Of a stretch of DNA of 64,000 nucleotides, positions 1 to 8,803 are shown piece by piece. This DNA comes from Paramagnetospirillum magnetotacticum MS-1 (GTDB lineage: Bacteria; Pseudomonadota; Alphaproteobacteria; Rhodospirillales; Magnetospirillaceae). Position 1 is the stretch's first letter; the number at the start of each line of letters is the position of its first letter. The translations under genes were made by a program, and so were the position numbers. The stretch lies in NCBI RefSeq assembly GCF_000829825.1, contig NZ_JXSL01000033.1:1-64000 (forward strand). The letters are read 5' to 3'. Under the pieces are notes generated by a model that was given only the letters and a program-made list of their open reading frames with translations, had not been told where the DNA came from and did not search any database.

Positions 1-266
1 TTGGTGGCCCGCAGCCAGATGATCTTGGCGTCGGTGGGATCGAGGTGGCGCAACCAGGGCAAGGATTCGTCCATGCGGGTGATGGCGGCGGCGGAGGGTG
101 GCGGACGGCGTAGCTTCACCTCGGTGGATTCCAAGCATTCCTGCACATACGGCGGCCAAATGCTGGCATGCCCCTGAACTCTGGTTTCAGGCAGGCGGCG
201 CAGGGTGTCGGCGGCTTCGGCAAGGCGGTCTTCAACCAGGGAAGGCGTCCAATGGATCTCAGCCAT
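1..266 (-). CDS. DUF6362-like phage protein (3' end outside window)
   Basis: This open frame starts at the ATG on the minus strand at 266 and runs off the left edge, so only the N-terminal 88 or so residues are present. The visible part reads as a small soluble protein beginning MAEIHWTPSLVEDRLAEA, with an RRLP motif near residue 30 and a WPPYVQE stretch. This resembles the DUF6362 family common in alphaproteobacterial prophages, whose function is unknown. Its start overlaps the stop of the gene before it by 8 bases, so it belongs to the same leftward operon. The family assignment is from memory of the N-terminal pattern and is moderate. Confidence 0.6.
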   Translation of the reverse strand, partial: MAEIHWTPSLVEDRLAEAADTLRRLPETRVQGHASIWPPYVQECLESTEVKLRRPPPSAAAITRMDESLPWLRHLDPTDAKIIWLRAT

Positions 267-450
267 AGGACACCTCCGGGCGCGGACCATACAGCTTGGC
301 GCCCAACTGGCGGATCAGTTCCCGCTCGGGCCAGGACAGGCGCTGGTCGTCTTCAGCAATGACCAGGACGCCACGTTCCTGCCAGCCATCCCGTTTGACC
401 TGCTCAGGATCACGGCGGGTGCCACCGAAGCCGGGAGGATGCCAGTTCAT
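259..450 (-). CDS. small hypothetical phage protein
   Basis: A 63-residue soluble, charged protein with no membrane segment and no family I recognise. It is read as real because it lies between two genes with tight overlaps. Its ATG overlaps the stop of the RuvC-like gene in an ATGA arrangement, and its own stop overlaps the start of the next gene. It contains WPERELIRQLGAKLYG, which may form a helix. Translation is probably coupled along this operon. Confidence 0.55.
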   Translation of the reverse strand: MNWHPPGFGGTRRDPEQVKRDGWQERGVLVIAEDDQRLSWPERELIRQLGAKLYGPRPEVSYG

Positions 451-914
451 CGCACACCTCCTTCGGTGTCGATGGCCCAGGACAGGATGGCCAGGGCGTC
501 GGCCTCGTTGTCGTCCTCGGGATTAAAGCCGCGAGACCGCATGGCGGCGATCACCGCATCCTTACCGGCATTGCCCTTGCCGGTGGCGTGGCGCTTGATG
601 GTGCCGACCGGAACGCCCTGATAGGGGATGTGCTTGAGTTCGCACCAAGCGGTGAGATGGGCGAGGAATCCGCCATAGATGTGTGCGGCGTCGGTGCCGG
701 CGTGGCGGCGTACTTCTTCGACGTAGACCGTGCCGATGCCCTTGGCACCGGCTTCGAGGTGGTCCAGCCAGGATCGGAAGCGCAGGAAGCGTATTCCTCC
801 GCCCTCGAATCGGCCGGGGCGGAACTCCATGGTGCCGGAGACGATGACACCGTCGGCAAGGCGCATGGCCCACCCGGCGGTCGATCCCAAATCAAGGGCA
901 AGAATGGTGGTCAT
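447..914 (-). CDS. RuvC-like Holliday junction resolvase
   Basis: This 155-residue protein begins with ILALDLGSTAGWA, the RNase H-fold strand that supplies the first catalytic aspartate in RuvC-type nucleases. VYVEEVRR (about residues 64-71) gives the second acidic residue. The C-terminal NPEDDNEADALAIL gives the Asp cluster seen in RuvC and Pox_A22 resolvases. The expected role is to resolve branched DNA during phage replication or recombination. It is the first gene left of the GTGGSCCAC repeat array and heads a short operon. Length fits phage RuvC-like proteins of 150-170 residues. Confidence 0.8.
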   Translation of the reverse strand: MTTILALDLGSTAGWAMRLADGVIVSGTMEFRPGRFEGGGIRFLRFRSWLDHLEAGAKGIGTVYVEEVRRHAGTDAAHIYGGFLAHLTAWCELKHIPYQGVPVGTIKRHATGKGNAGKDAVIAAMRSRGFNPEDDNEADALAILSWAIDTEGGVR

Positions 915-1039
915 GGTGAAGGCTCACATGATCGGTGGGCCTTCGGCTTTGGTCAGGGCGGAGTCTACGAGGGGCGATTCTCAGGCGCAATCGGAATCGT
1001 TCTCGGGTTATGGATGCCAGGTGATTGCGCTTATTGCGA

Positions 1040-1486
1040 GTGGGCCACCCAGTGGGCCACCAATTTTCCAAGGTGGCCCACAGTTTTGTTATTTAAAAAC
1101 AATAGATTGAAAGAGAGTGGGCCACTGTGGGCCACCTTTTCTCCAAAAACATAAGCTCGCCACGCGACTTCGAAAATTTTTTCTGAGCCATCGTGCCGCT
1201 GAATTTTTTTATCCCGATCCCTCTACATCGTGCTGAACAGGTGGCCCAAGTGGCCCACAGTGGCCCACAACCAGATCATTGCATTGATTTTCCTGGAGAA
1301 ATTAGTGGGCCACCGGGTGCTTTTCAGGTGGCCCACTGATCGACAAAAGTGGCCACTGGTGGCCCAACGGCGGTGCCTGTGGCCCAGGTCGCACACAGCC
1401 AATTAGAACTTTCGGGGAACACGGAGATTGATCGCGGTATCGGACACGATTATCGTGGGCCACCTGATCATGTACAGGTGGCCCAT
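1040..1486. repeat. array of 15 GTGGSCCAC iteron-like repeats
   Basis: The gene-free stretch 915-1484 holds 15 copies of a 9-base near-palindrome, GTGGGCCAC or its complement GTGGCCCAC. Starts are 1040, 1052, 1073, 1117, 1127, 1241, 1250, 1260, 1305, 1328, 1349 (one base short), 1359, 1379, 1455 and 1478; ten are exact. Neighbouring copies are often 9-12 bases apart, about one helical turn. AT-rich stretches lie between clusters (1081-1116 and 1141-1240). The array lies among replication genes. It could be a phage origin with iterons and an unwinding region, or a multi-site operator. The last copy overlaps the start codon of the rightward gene. Confidence 0.75.
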
Positions 1487-1706
1487 GACGTTCCGGGAAT
1501 ACATCGCGCAAAGACGCTGCGGGGATAATCCCCAGGGCGATTTCGTCGGAGATGCTCGGCGCGACCGAAATTTCCCCGACGTGCAGTCGTGGCCGGGCCT
1601 GAAGCTCTATCTGGTGAGGAGGGGTGCCTGCGAGGAGGCCATCGCTGCGGCGCAGATCGTCTGGCAGGGATATCGTGCCGCCCTGCGGCGGCAGGCAGGG
1701 GCCTGA
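1485..1706 (+). CDS. YozE SAM-like family small protein
   Basis: The chosen start is the ATG at 1485, inside the last repeat copy, with AGGTGG just upstream as a ribosome site. The 73-residue product opens with FREYIAQRRCGDNPQGDF and continues with a RNFPD motif, then a second helical part. This pattern matches the YozE sterile-alpha-motif-like fold of small bacterial proteins of unknown function. It points opposite to the replication operon and meets the DUF927 gene tail to tail at 1710. A start inside a repeat suggests that whatever binds the array may also repress this gene. Confidence 0.55.
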   Translation: MTFREYIAQRRCGDNPQGDFVGDARRDRNFPDVQSWPGLKLYLVRRGACEEAIAAAQIVWQGYRAALRRQAGA

Positions 1707-1709
1707 GCC

Positions 1710-4700
1710 TTATAGGTCGTCGTCTTCGCCGACCCAACGAGGGCTGCGACCGAGTTCGGAACGTTTCAGCGCATAGGCGTCGAGGCGACCGATGCCCGGC
1801 ACGAAGCGGACGATGGCCCGCTTATCGTTGTGGCGGCGCGACAGCATGTCGCGGTCGGCCAGGATTTTACTGATCTGCACCGCTTTGAGAGTCTCGCCCG
1901 CTGCCTCACGCAGACGGTGAGCGGGGATGTAAATGGCGTCGCGGTCATACCATGCCACGGCTTCGCGGTTATTGGCCTTGCGGTCGAAGCTGAGTTCGCC
2001 CGCATCGACCGCCTTGATGGTGACGTCCCAGCGTTCGGCGATCCAGGCCCGCAGCATTGAGACGACCTGTTCCCCAGGCTCCAGCGCCTCGGCATCCGAG
2101 GATTTCTGGAAGCGGCTCCATGCCCAGCGCACAGGGGTTTCGATGTCGATGAAGGTCGGCAGCAACCCGAATTCCTGGGCCAGTTGACCCGCGACCAGTG
2201 GCAGGGCCAGACAGGTGGCGGCACGGATGCGGGCGGAATCGGTGGTATCGCCCGCCAACTTGCGGGCCTCGGCCAGAATGCGGTCCCGCAGCGTGTCGGG
2301 GGACTGGTGCAGACCGGTGGCGATGAGCCGCTCGACGAAAGCCGGTCCCGCGTGGCCATGGTTTTCGTCGATCCCGGCAATTGCTCGCAGCGTGGTGGCT
2401 GGAACGGCGCGATCCACGTCAGTGACGTCCACGTCGACAATGCGCACCGCCATGCCGGCGATCCAGGCGCCGCCATCGGCCCGCACCTTTTCCTCCAGGG
2501 AGCATTCGCTGGACAGCAGGGCATAGGTCGACCAGGCATAGCGTTGCTTGAGCATGGCGCCCGGCGTCATGCGCGCCTTACCCTGGCCGCCAGCAATGGC
2601 ATAGATCAGCTTGGCAATGGTGCGGCCATCGACATGGGCCAGTTCGTCCAGAGCGAGGACGGTGCCGCTGGCTCCTTGCGCGATGACTTCCACGGCATTC
2701 TCGGTCGAGCGCATGGATTGCAGCAGCCCGGCACCGATTCCGGTGGAGGTCCAGGCGGAGACCGCCAACTTCTGCGCCGTCGTCTTGCCGCTGGACGACA
2801 GGCCGCTGAGATTGAGGCCGCAACTGTCCAGACCGGCCAGCGACTGCACCACGCCCGAAAACCCAGCCAGGACGCCGAGCAGGAAATGCGGACAGCCCTG
2901 GACTAAAGCAGCTGCCGCCACCGCCGCCTTCCAGCCGTCGAGGCTGCCGCGGACGGATTCGGTGCGGGCATTGGCTGCCAATTCCAATGCCGAGGCATCG
3001 CCGATGGCCTTTCCTGCCGGAGTGACAAACACCAGATGATCGTGGCCTTCCAGCCGATGCCAGCCAGGACGGCTGACCACCAGGGTCTCTGCCTGGGGAT
3101 TGATGGCCTTCAGCAGCATGACGGCGACCTGATCGCCGTCGGCACAGGTGCGCAGACCGGCGGCATAAAGGGCGGAGCGGATTTCCTGCGCCCCTTGCTG
3201 GGCGATGGCCGAACGGGGAAAGTCCACCACCCGAGAAGTTCCATGCATATCGCGGATGACCATCCGCAAACCGTAGGCGTCGTCCTGGTCGAGATAGCGC
3301 AGCCGGGAGGGAATGCCGAACGGGCTGGCAACCGGCTGCCACACGGTTCGGCCATCCTTGCCGCTGCCCATGTTGCGATGGACCATGATCTCGCCGGAAC
3401 GGGACGCGCGGCACAGACGCAGATCGACACCCTCGGTTCGGGGCAGTGGATAGAGGGTGGCCATCTGCCGTACTTCGTCGTCGAAGCTGACATCGTCGGC
3501 CTCGTGATCCGCCGCCGCAGCATCCAGCGTCTTCCGCAGGGCGGCCACCTGTCGCCGCGAGGTGGGGATACCGATGCCGGCCTGCTTTCTGATGGCGGCG
3601 AACAGCTTGTCCTGCTGGAAAATCTCCAGGTTGCCGCTGGCGATCTGGGCATAGAGGCGGCCCAGGGCGATGGCATCGCCGTCTTGCAGGCATTCCACCT
3701 GCGCCATCAGACTCTCGAAGGTGGGCGGGGCCTCCTCGACAGCGATCTGCACATTATAATGCGCAACCGCCGCGCCCTTGCGCAGATCGTCGTTGAAGTC
3801 GTCACCGTGCAGGGGCGAGATAATGGTGGACGGGATGTCGGCAGCGGTCAGGCGTTCGGCCAGGGTGGCGGCGGCCTGCTGACCGGCCTCACCGACATCG
3901 GCAAAGATGGTGACGCGGCGCAAGCCCTCGAGCCATTGCCAGTTTCGCATACCGCCCGCCGATAGCGCCGCCCAGGTGGGGATGCCGAAGATGGCCCAGG
4001 CCGACAGGGCGGTTTCGATGCCCTCGGCGATTCCGAGATGGCCATCGGCGGGCATGGGGGCGAGGCGCACGCTGCCGCCGTCGACCGCCCCCAGCATCTT
4101 CTTGCCCGGTGGCGCTTTGCCGCTGCCATCGTCGAGCAGGAAGGTGCGGTGGATACCGCCGATGGGGTTGCCGGCACCGTCACGGACAATCCCCACCAGC
4201 CCTGGCCAGCCTCGCCGTCCATCGAAGTCGGGAAGGTCGTCGTGGTACAGCAGATCGGGCGACCGCGGATCGCCGACACCACGGTGGCGGAGATAGATCT
4301 CGCCGATGGTGCCGACCAGCGGCCGGACACCGCCGAGGATGCGGGCGATTTCCAGGTCATGCGTCGGCTTGGGCGTCATGGCTCGTTGCGGGGCGGGCAG
4401 ATCCATGCGGGCCAGCCGGGCGGCTTCCTCGAACAGGTCGCGGTCGGCGAGACCGGTGGCGTGGTGGATCAGATCGATGGGGCCGGCGCTCTCGCCGGTG
4501 GCATGGTCGAAGCCCCAACCGGCGTGGTGGCCGCCAAGATGGATAATGCACGAGCCGTCCTTGCGCGGCGAACGCCCCGACAAATCGGCACAGCGCAGCG
4601 TCCGGCGATCCGGGGACAGCCGACCTTGAGGAAACAGCCCCGGCAGCCAGTCCGGTGCCGTGGCGGCCAGGCGACCACGAATTTCGGGCAGGTCAAAACG

Positions 4701-4736
4701 GGCAGGCGGTTGCCAGACGTCATTGAGGTCGATCAT
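1710..4736 (-). CDS. Toprim-DUF927 primase/helicase-like protein
   Basis: A 1008-residue protein starting at MIDLNDVWQP; the ATG at 4736 overlaps the stop of the helicase gene. The N-terminal 120 residues resemble primase-type DNA-binding regions. Residues 235-290 form a Toprim domain, with EGIETALS and a FADVGEAG acidic loop. Residues 425-720 form a DUF927 domain with a Walker A-like GLSSSGKTT at 645-653 and a Walker B-like VLALDELA near 693-700. In phages and integrated elements such proteins act as primase-helicases that start or drive replication. It is the largest gene of the left replication operon. Confidence 0.8.
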   Translation of the reverse strand: MIDLNDVWQPPARFDLPEIRGRLAATAPDWLPGLFPQGRLSPDRRTLRCADLSGRSPRKDGSCIIHLGGHHAGWGFDHATGESAGPIDLIHHATGLADRDLFEEAARLARMDLPAPQRAMTPKPTHDLEIARILGGVRPLVGTIGEIYLRHRGVGDPRSPDLLYHDDLPDFDGRRGWPGLVGIVRDGAGNPIGGIHRTFLLDDGSGKAPPGKKMLGAVDGGSVRLAPMPADGHLGIAEGIETALSAWAIFGIPTWAALSAGGMRNWQWLEGLRRVTIFADVGEAGQQAAATLAERLTAADIPSTIISPLHGDDFNDDLRKGAAVAHYNVQIAVEEAPPTFESLMAQVECLQDGDAIALGRLYAQIASGNLEIFQQDKLFAAIRKQAGIGIPTSRRQVAALRKTLDAAAADHEADDVSFDDEVRQMATLYPLPRTEGVDLRLCRASRSGEIMVHRNMGSGKDGRTVWQPVASPFGIPSRLRYLDQDDAYGLRMVIRDMHGTSRVVDFPRSAIAQQGAQEIRSALYAAGLRTCADGDQVAVMLLKAINPQAETLVVSRPGWHRLEGHDHLVFVTPAGKAIGDASALELAANARTESVRGSLDGWKAAVAAAALVQGCPHFLLGVLAGFSGVVQSLAGLDSCGLNLSGLSSSGKTTAQKLAVSAWTSTGIGAGLLQSMRSTENAVEVIAQGASGTVLALDELAHVDGRTIAKLIYAIAGGQGKARMTPGAMLKQRYAWSTYALLSSECSLEEKVRADGGAWIAGMAVRIVDVDVTDVDRAVPATTLRAIAGIDENHGHAGPAFVERLIATGLHQSPDTLRDRILAEARKLAGDTTDSARIRAATCLALPLVAGQLAQEFGLLPTFIDIETPVRWAWSRFQKSSDAEALEPGEQVVSMLRAWIAERWDVTIKAVDAGELSFDRKANNREAVAWYDRDAIYIPAHRLREAAGETLKAVQISKILADRDMLSRRHNDKRAIVRFVPGIGRLDAYALKRSELGRSPRWVGEDDDL

Positions 4737-6046
4737 GCGAGTATCACCAGCCCCCTTTCTGCACGAGTAATGGCGGTGTATAGCCAGCGGCGGCGGTCCT
4801 GCTCGGTGCGGCCCAGGCCATCGTCCCAGACGATGACGTTCTCCCATTGGGAGCCCTGCGCCTTGTGGCAGGTGATCGCCCAGCCGAAAGTGGCCTCGGT
4901 CAGCTTCTTCTTGTCCCGCCAGTCTCGGTCATGGCGGTGGGGATCAAGGGCGACATGATCCTCGAAGTGCCCCTTGTAGAGCATCAGTCGCCCCGGCTTG
5001 CCGTCCTTGGCGGGCGGGCCAATGGGAGTGCCGACCTCGTCGGTAACGGTGGCGGAAAAATAAACGCTGCCCTCGTCGACAATGTCAGCCAGAGTCAGGA
5101 ACATGCCGTTGATAAGGCCCAGATCATTCTGATTTTTGAGGCAGATCACCTTCTCGTCGGCGCCAGTGGGCAGATACGATCCGCCGAATCCGGCAGCGCG
5201 ACGGAGCGCGTTGTTCAACTGGAACCGGGTGGTGTTGCGGCCGCAGATCACCTGACCACCGCGCAGGGCTTGCTGCGGGGTGACGTCGGCCATCCGCATC
5301 TTCCAGGCATGGTCGTCATATTGGCCGAAGCCGATGGGCTGGCCTTCACGGGCCATGGTGGCGAGGCGGATAATGGCGCTCTCGGCGGCCTGGCGGTGGA
5401 TCTCGGTCAGCATGATGTCGGGGGCCGCCTGGGTAAACGCACCCTCGCCCTTGATCGGCGGCAACTGGCCGGGGTCGCCCAGCACCAGGATGGGGCGCTC
5501 GAAGCTCATCAGATCGCGGGCCATCTCGTCTCCGACCATGGACACCTCGTCCAAAACGATCAGCTTGGCGCTGGCGGCGGGGCTGTCGGGATTAAGGGCG
5601 AAGCGCGGTTTCTTCATGTCGCGCAGTGTCTGGCGCATGGCCTCGATGGCGGCCTCGGCGGCGGTGCGGTCGAAACCGATCAACCCACGGGCATTCAATT
5701 CCGCCTGAGTGATGCGCTTTCCTGCTTCCTCGATCTCCTCGTCGGTGGCCTCGATGACGCTGTAGATCAGGCTGTGGATGGTCCGCGCCGGAGTTCCCTT
5801 GCGCCGCAGCACCAGAGCGGCCTTGCCGGTAAAGGTGGCGGTGACCACACCGGGACGATCCTCGGCATGGGGGCTGAGGCCCAGATCGTCGAGGGCGAAT
5901 TTCAGCACGGTTGATTTTCCCGTTCCGGCAAAGCCAAACAGTCGGAACACCTGCTGCTCGTCCGTGCGACTATGGAACCAGTCACGGATGGCGGCGATGG
6001 CCTGGGCCTGAATGTCCGACGGAGTGATGTCGTCCATCATCGTCAC
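4733..6046 (-). CDS. RecD/Dda-like SF1B DNA helicase
   Basis: A 437-residue ATPase with Walker A GFAGTGKST at 38-46, Walker B VLDEVSMVG, the GDPGQLPPI motif III, and the C-terminal UvrD_C_2 signature with THCHKAQGSQ-type motif V (here ITCHKAQGSQW) and LYTAITRAERGL. This is the layout of RecD2/Dda SF1B helicases that translocate 5' to 3' on single-stranded DNA. It overlaps both neighbours by four bases, so translation is probably coupled with the primase gene after it and the zinc-binding protein before it. A likely role is fork or recombination helicase of the phage. Confidence 0.88.
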   Translation of the reverse strand: MTMMDDITPSDIQAQAIAAIRDWFHSRTDEQQVFRLFGFAGTGKSTVLKFALDDLGLSPHAEDRPGVVTATFTGKAALVLRRKGTPARTIHSLIYSVIEATDEEIEEAGKRITQAELNARGLIGFDRTAAEAAIEAMRQTLRDMKKPRFALNPDSPAASAKLIVLDEVSMVGDEMARDLMSFERPILVLGDPGQLPPIKGEGAFTQAAPDIMLTEIHRQAAESAIIRLATMAREGQPIGFGQYDDHAWKMRMADVTPQQALRGGQVICGRNTTRFQLNNALRRAAGFGGSYLPTGADEKVICLKNQNDLGLINGMFLTLADIVDEGSVYFSATVTDEVGTPIGPPAKDGKPGRLMLYKGHFEDHVALDPHRHDRDWRDKKKLTEATFGWAITCHKAQGSQWENVIVWDDGLGRTEQDRRRWLYTAITRAERGLVILA

Positions 6047-6639
6047 CGGGCCAGATAGCGTTTTTCGACATCGGCCAGTCGGTTGGCCAGCGTGCTGGCC
6101 TGGGAGACCAGGGAGGCGATGTCGGTGCGCAGTTGCTCGATTTCGGGATCGGTGCGGATGGGTCCATAGGCTGCTTCGCGGATCTGCTCGATCATCTTGC
6201 GAGGCAGCTTCAATTCTTCGGCAACTCGCTGGTCGCTGAAGCTATCCAGGTACATGCCCTTGGCATCGTCGAACACCCCATCCAGCTTGTGGCGGATGCG
6301 CATGCGCTCGTCGGGGGTGGCGGGGCGGAGGGCGGGCGTCGTCATCGGCATTTCCTTCCTGATGGTGGGTTTGATGGGGTTCGGCGCAGCCGGTTTGATC
6401 GGCGGGCTCGGACGGGCCTTGCAGTCGGGGCAGATGGTGCGGCGCGGACGGTTCTTGTCACACTCCCATCCCTTGGCCCGCGCCATGCGCTCGACACCAT
6501 CGGCGTGATGGGCACTGTTCAAGGTGATATCCAGCGTGTCACCGCATTGGGCGCACCACAGGCGGGCAATGGTGCGTGGGCCGGTGATGTCGCGAACCTG
6601 AAGAACGTCGTAGCTGAGGCCGCGGCGTTTACCGGTCAT
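6043..6639 (-). CDS. zinc-binding phage protein, unknown function
   Basis: The start at 6639 (MTGKRRGLSY) overlaps the nuclease gene stop. The 198-residue product has two halves. The first 85 residues carry WCAQCGD and TICPDCKA cysteine pairs, so a zinc ribbon is likely. After a Pro-rich linker the second half is helical, ends in a heptad-like region (EIEQLRTDIASLVSQASTLA), and contains a possible internal start with its own AGGAAATG ribosome site. The second half may also be made alone. No family is recognised. Its place between nuclease and helicase suggests a DNA-metabolism role. Confidence 0.65.
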   Translation of the reverse strand: MTGKRRGLSYDVLQVRDITGPRTIARLWCAQCGDTLDITLNSAHHADGVERMARAKGWECDKNRPRRTICPDCKARPSPPIKPAAPNPIKPTIRKEMPMTTPALRPATPDERMRIRHKLDGVFDDAKGMYLDSFSDQRVAEELKLPRKMIEQIREAAYGPIRTDPEIEQLRTDIASLVSQASTLANRLADVEKRYLAR

Positions 6640-7433
6640 CGGCACCTCCCCCAGCAGCGGTCCTGCCAGGAACAGGCTCCGTGCCAGCCGCCTGCCGTCT
6701 TGCCGCCACGACAGATCACCGAGGTCCGTTCGGCACTCGCGCGGGGCAGCAGTTCCTGGGCATCGCTGGCTCGCACCACCTGGACGGCACGGTCGCTCAT
6801 GGTCTGGGCCAGGGCGGCGTCGAACGGCACCAACTCGCAGTGGATTTCCCAGGTATCTCGGTTGAGCGCGGTAAACAGCGTTGGGGCCGGCAGATCCATA
6901 TAGGCCTGATAGAGGGCAAGCTGGGCGGCGTAGACCGGCTTGGACAACACCACCCCGCGCTTGACCACGTCCTTCCACGACGACACGCCCAGCGCCTTGT
7001 TCTCCCACAGGGCGGGATAGGCCATGGCCACCGGCCCGCCGACTAGGCAGCCGTCGATATGGCCCTTGAACCGTCCATTCAACGCCGAGAACCCGAACTG
7101 CCGCCCATCGCGACGTTCCGTGCGCAGATCGAACCCGGCGGCCCGCAGCCAGGCTGCCACCACGTCCTCGCCCCGATGACCGGCCTCGAAAATACGGAGC
7201 GTCTTTGGCTCGAAATCCCGGCCTTCATCCTTGGGCACGGCGAGATAGTCGTACTGGATCTGGCGCAGGCATTCGCGGCCGATGCCCGACGTGCTGACGT
7301 ACTGACGAGCAACCTGAGAGCGGTTGCGGACCACCAAGGCGGCATCGATGGCGGCGTTGACCGCCACGGTAATGCCGGGATCGCGGTCGGGCTTTTGGTA
7401 CTGGCAGCCGGATCCATGATTCAGGTCGAGCAT
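6636..7433 (-). CDS. PD-(D/E)XK exonuclease, Cas4/RecB-like
   Basis: A 265-residue nuclease. The core reads HIDG (Asp127), then LWENK (Glu144, Lys146) and QLALYQAY (171-178), the D-ExK-QxxxY order of RecB/Cas4 exonucleases. Cys54 near the N-terminus and Cys241, 254, 260 and 264 at the C-terminus are spaced as in Cas4 and AddB, where one early and three late cysteines hold an iron-sulphur cluster. The cluster is an inference. It sits between the zinc protein and a Cys-rich small gene, upstream of the helicase, and probably acts in phage recombination with the Sak4-type protein. Confidence 0.8.
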   Translation of the reverse strand: MLDLNHGSGCQYQKPDRDPGITVAVNAAIDAALVVRNRSQVARQYVSTSGIGRECLRQIQYDYLAVPKDEGRDFEPKTLRIFEAGHRGEDVVAAWLRAAGFDLRTERRDGRQFGFSALNGRFKGHIDGCLVGGPVAMAYPALWENKALGVSSWKDVVKRGVVLSKPVYAAQLALYQAYMDLPAPTLFTALNRDTWEIHCELVPFDAALAQTMSDRAVQVVRASDAQELLPRASAERTSVICRGGKTAGGWHGACSWQDRCWGRCR

Positions 7434-7443
7434 GATCTGCCCC

Positions 7444-7815
7444 CTAAAATGGGATTTCGTCGTCGAACGGGGTGCCTGAGCGTTCCTTCACACCAGCCTG
7501 TCGCTGCATGGACTCGACGTAGCCGGTGACAGCGGCTTCGATCAGGCGGTCGATATCCTCTGCGGTGCGGTGGTAGAACGGCTCCATCAGGGCCAGCGCG
7601 GTCAGCGCCTCGGCGAAGAGGGGCCGGGCATCCTTGATGGCCTTGGTTTCTCGGGCGGTCTTGTCGATCATGCCGTTCTGTCTCCCTGCGATCTCGGCAC
7701 CGGCCTTTTGGCAGGAGGCCGAGCAGAAGCGGTGAAATGGGTAAAGGTCGTGGCGCAGGCGATGGACATAGCCAAAGCCCTTGGCCTCGCGACCGCAGAT
7801 GGCGCATAGACTCAG
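7444..7815 (-). CDS. DUF6511-like zinc-finger protein, probable CTG start
   Basis: The conserved part starts SLCAICGREAKGF and holds CAIC...CSASC, a likely zinc site. The rest is helical and ends in an acidic FDDEIPF tail. No ATG, GTG or TTG lies near the logical start. The best fit is CTG at 7815, overlapping the stop of the preceding gene (CTGA). The frame is open further upstream, so a longer form from a GTG cannot be excluded. The product would be 123 residues. The family name is a tentative match to a prophage family of unknown function. Confidence 0.55.
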   Translation of the reverse strand: MSLCAICGREAKGFGYVHRLRHDLYPFHRFCSASCQKAGAEIAGRQNGMIDKTARETKAIKDARPLFAEALTALALMEPFYHRTAEDIDRLIEAAVTGYVESMQRQAGVKERSGTPFDDEIPF

Positions 7816-8039
7816 CCCAGCAAGAGCCGGGTCAGCTCCGGGTGCTGATCGGGCTCCGCCTTGATCCGTTGCGAGGCCAGCACGATGAAGCTGCCGATGG
7901 CGTTGGTGGCCATGGCCTCCAACTCCCACATGGCCAGCGCCCTTATGGGCTGGTGCAGTTTTCCTCGGGCTTCGAGCCATTCGCCGATCGCCTTTGCCGC
8001 CTGGCGCGTGACATGCGCCTGCCATTCGTCATCCGTCAT
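7812..8039 (-). CDS. small hypothetical phage protein
   Basis: The start at 8039 gives a 75-residue mostly helical protein, MTDDEWQAHV to LTRLLLG, with two predicted amphipathic helices around EWLEARGKLHQP and MWELEAMATNAIGSF. It lies in the leftward early operon between the ssDNA-binding-like gene and the zinc-finger gene, and its stop overlaps the likely start of the latter. No family is recognised with confidence. Confidence 0.6.
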   Translation of the reverse strand: MTDDEWQAHVTRQAAKAIGEWLEARGKLHQPIRALAMWELEAMATNAIGSFIVLASQRIKAEPDQHPELTRLLLG

Positions 8040-8056
8040 GGCAGGCGCCGCCTTCG

Positions 8057-8785
8057 TCAGGTGTTGAGCCAAGCAGGGCCGGTGGCCGATGCCGCCGGGG
8101 GAGTGGGCTGCGCCGTCCCCTGCTGAGTCCACGGCGCACCACCTTGCTGTTGTGGGCCTTGTGCTGGAGCCGTATCGGCCGCCCAGGCGGGGGCGTTCTG
8201 CGCCACCGTGCCCGAAGCCGACTTCTGCGGCTTGGCATCGACCGGATCGGGTTCGACCTCTTCGCCCCGCATCACCGCGTCGAATTGCGGTTCTCCCGGC
8301 AGCACCACATTGGCCAGCTTGTTCCTGGCGCGGAATTTGGGATCGGAGGGAGGCTCAACCATGATGCGGGCGACGAAGACGATGCCCTCCAACTGTTTCA
8401 GCCCCTGGATCACCCGTTTGGCCTTGGCCGCCTCGCTCATATCCTTGGGATTGAGGCCCAGCGCGCTGTCGACCATGGCGCGGAATGATGCCTTGGAGAT
8501 GTTCCAGCCCTTGCTCTGGCCCTTGTCGTCCAGCTTGCCGCCCGAGACGGTGAAGTTCTGCCAGAATTTGCGGCGCACGAACCGCCCCTCGACCACGGTG
8601 AATTCGCAATCGAGCATTTTGGCGTCGCTGTCCGCCGAGGCCTTGAGCAGGCCGGCATCCATGGGGGCCGAGCCGTTGGTTCCGCCGGGGCGGATGGTCA
8701 TGCGGATCTTGGCGAAGGTGCCATCGGGGATCACTTCTCCCTGGGGCATCATCTGGGGTTGGGCATCGTTAAAATCGTAGGACAT
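8057..8785 (-). CDS. probable phage ssDNA-binding/recombination partner protein
   Basis: A 242-residue protein with a folded N-terminal 170 residues (MSYDFNDAQP, then a beta-rich part with FTVVEGRFVRRKFWQNF) and a low-complexity Pro/Gln/Ala-rich C-terminal tail ending PAWLNT. The layout of a beta-rich core plus a disordered tail is typical of single-stranded DNA-binding proteins. It immediately precedes a Sak4-like ATPase, and Sak4 recombinases are known to work with an SSB partner. The function is inferred from architecture and neighbour. The tail is not the classic acidic SSB tip. Confidence 0.6.
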   Translation of the reverse strand: MSYDFNDAQPQMMPQGEVIPDGTFAKIRMTIRPGGTNGSAPMDAGLLKASADSDAKMLDCEFTVVEGRFVRRKFWQNFTVSGGKLDDKGQSKGWNISKASFRAMVDSALGLNPKDMSEAAKAKRVIQGLKQLEGIVFVARIMVEPPSDPKFRARNKLANVVLPGEPQFDAVMRGEEVEPDPVDAKPQKSASGTVAQNAPAWAADTAPAQGPQQQGGAPWTQQGTAQPTPPAASATGPAWLNT

Positions 8786-8803
8786 GGGGAAATCTCCTCT
8801 CGG

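Noticed and set aside
1040-1486. CRISPR array
   Set aside because: Repeats are only nine bases, in both orientations, with spacers of 0 to about 100 bases. No cas genes are near.
3036-4958. Long rightward frames of about 300 residues opposite the DUF927 and helicase genes
   Set aside because: They mirror the codon pattern of the leftward genes, have no family signature and no ribosome sites.
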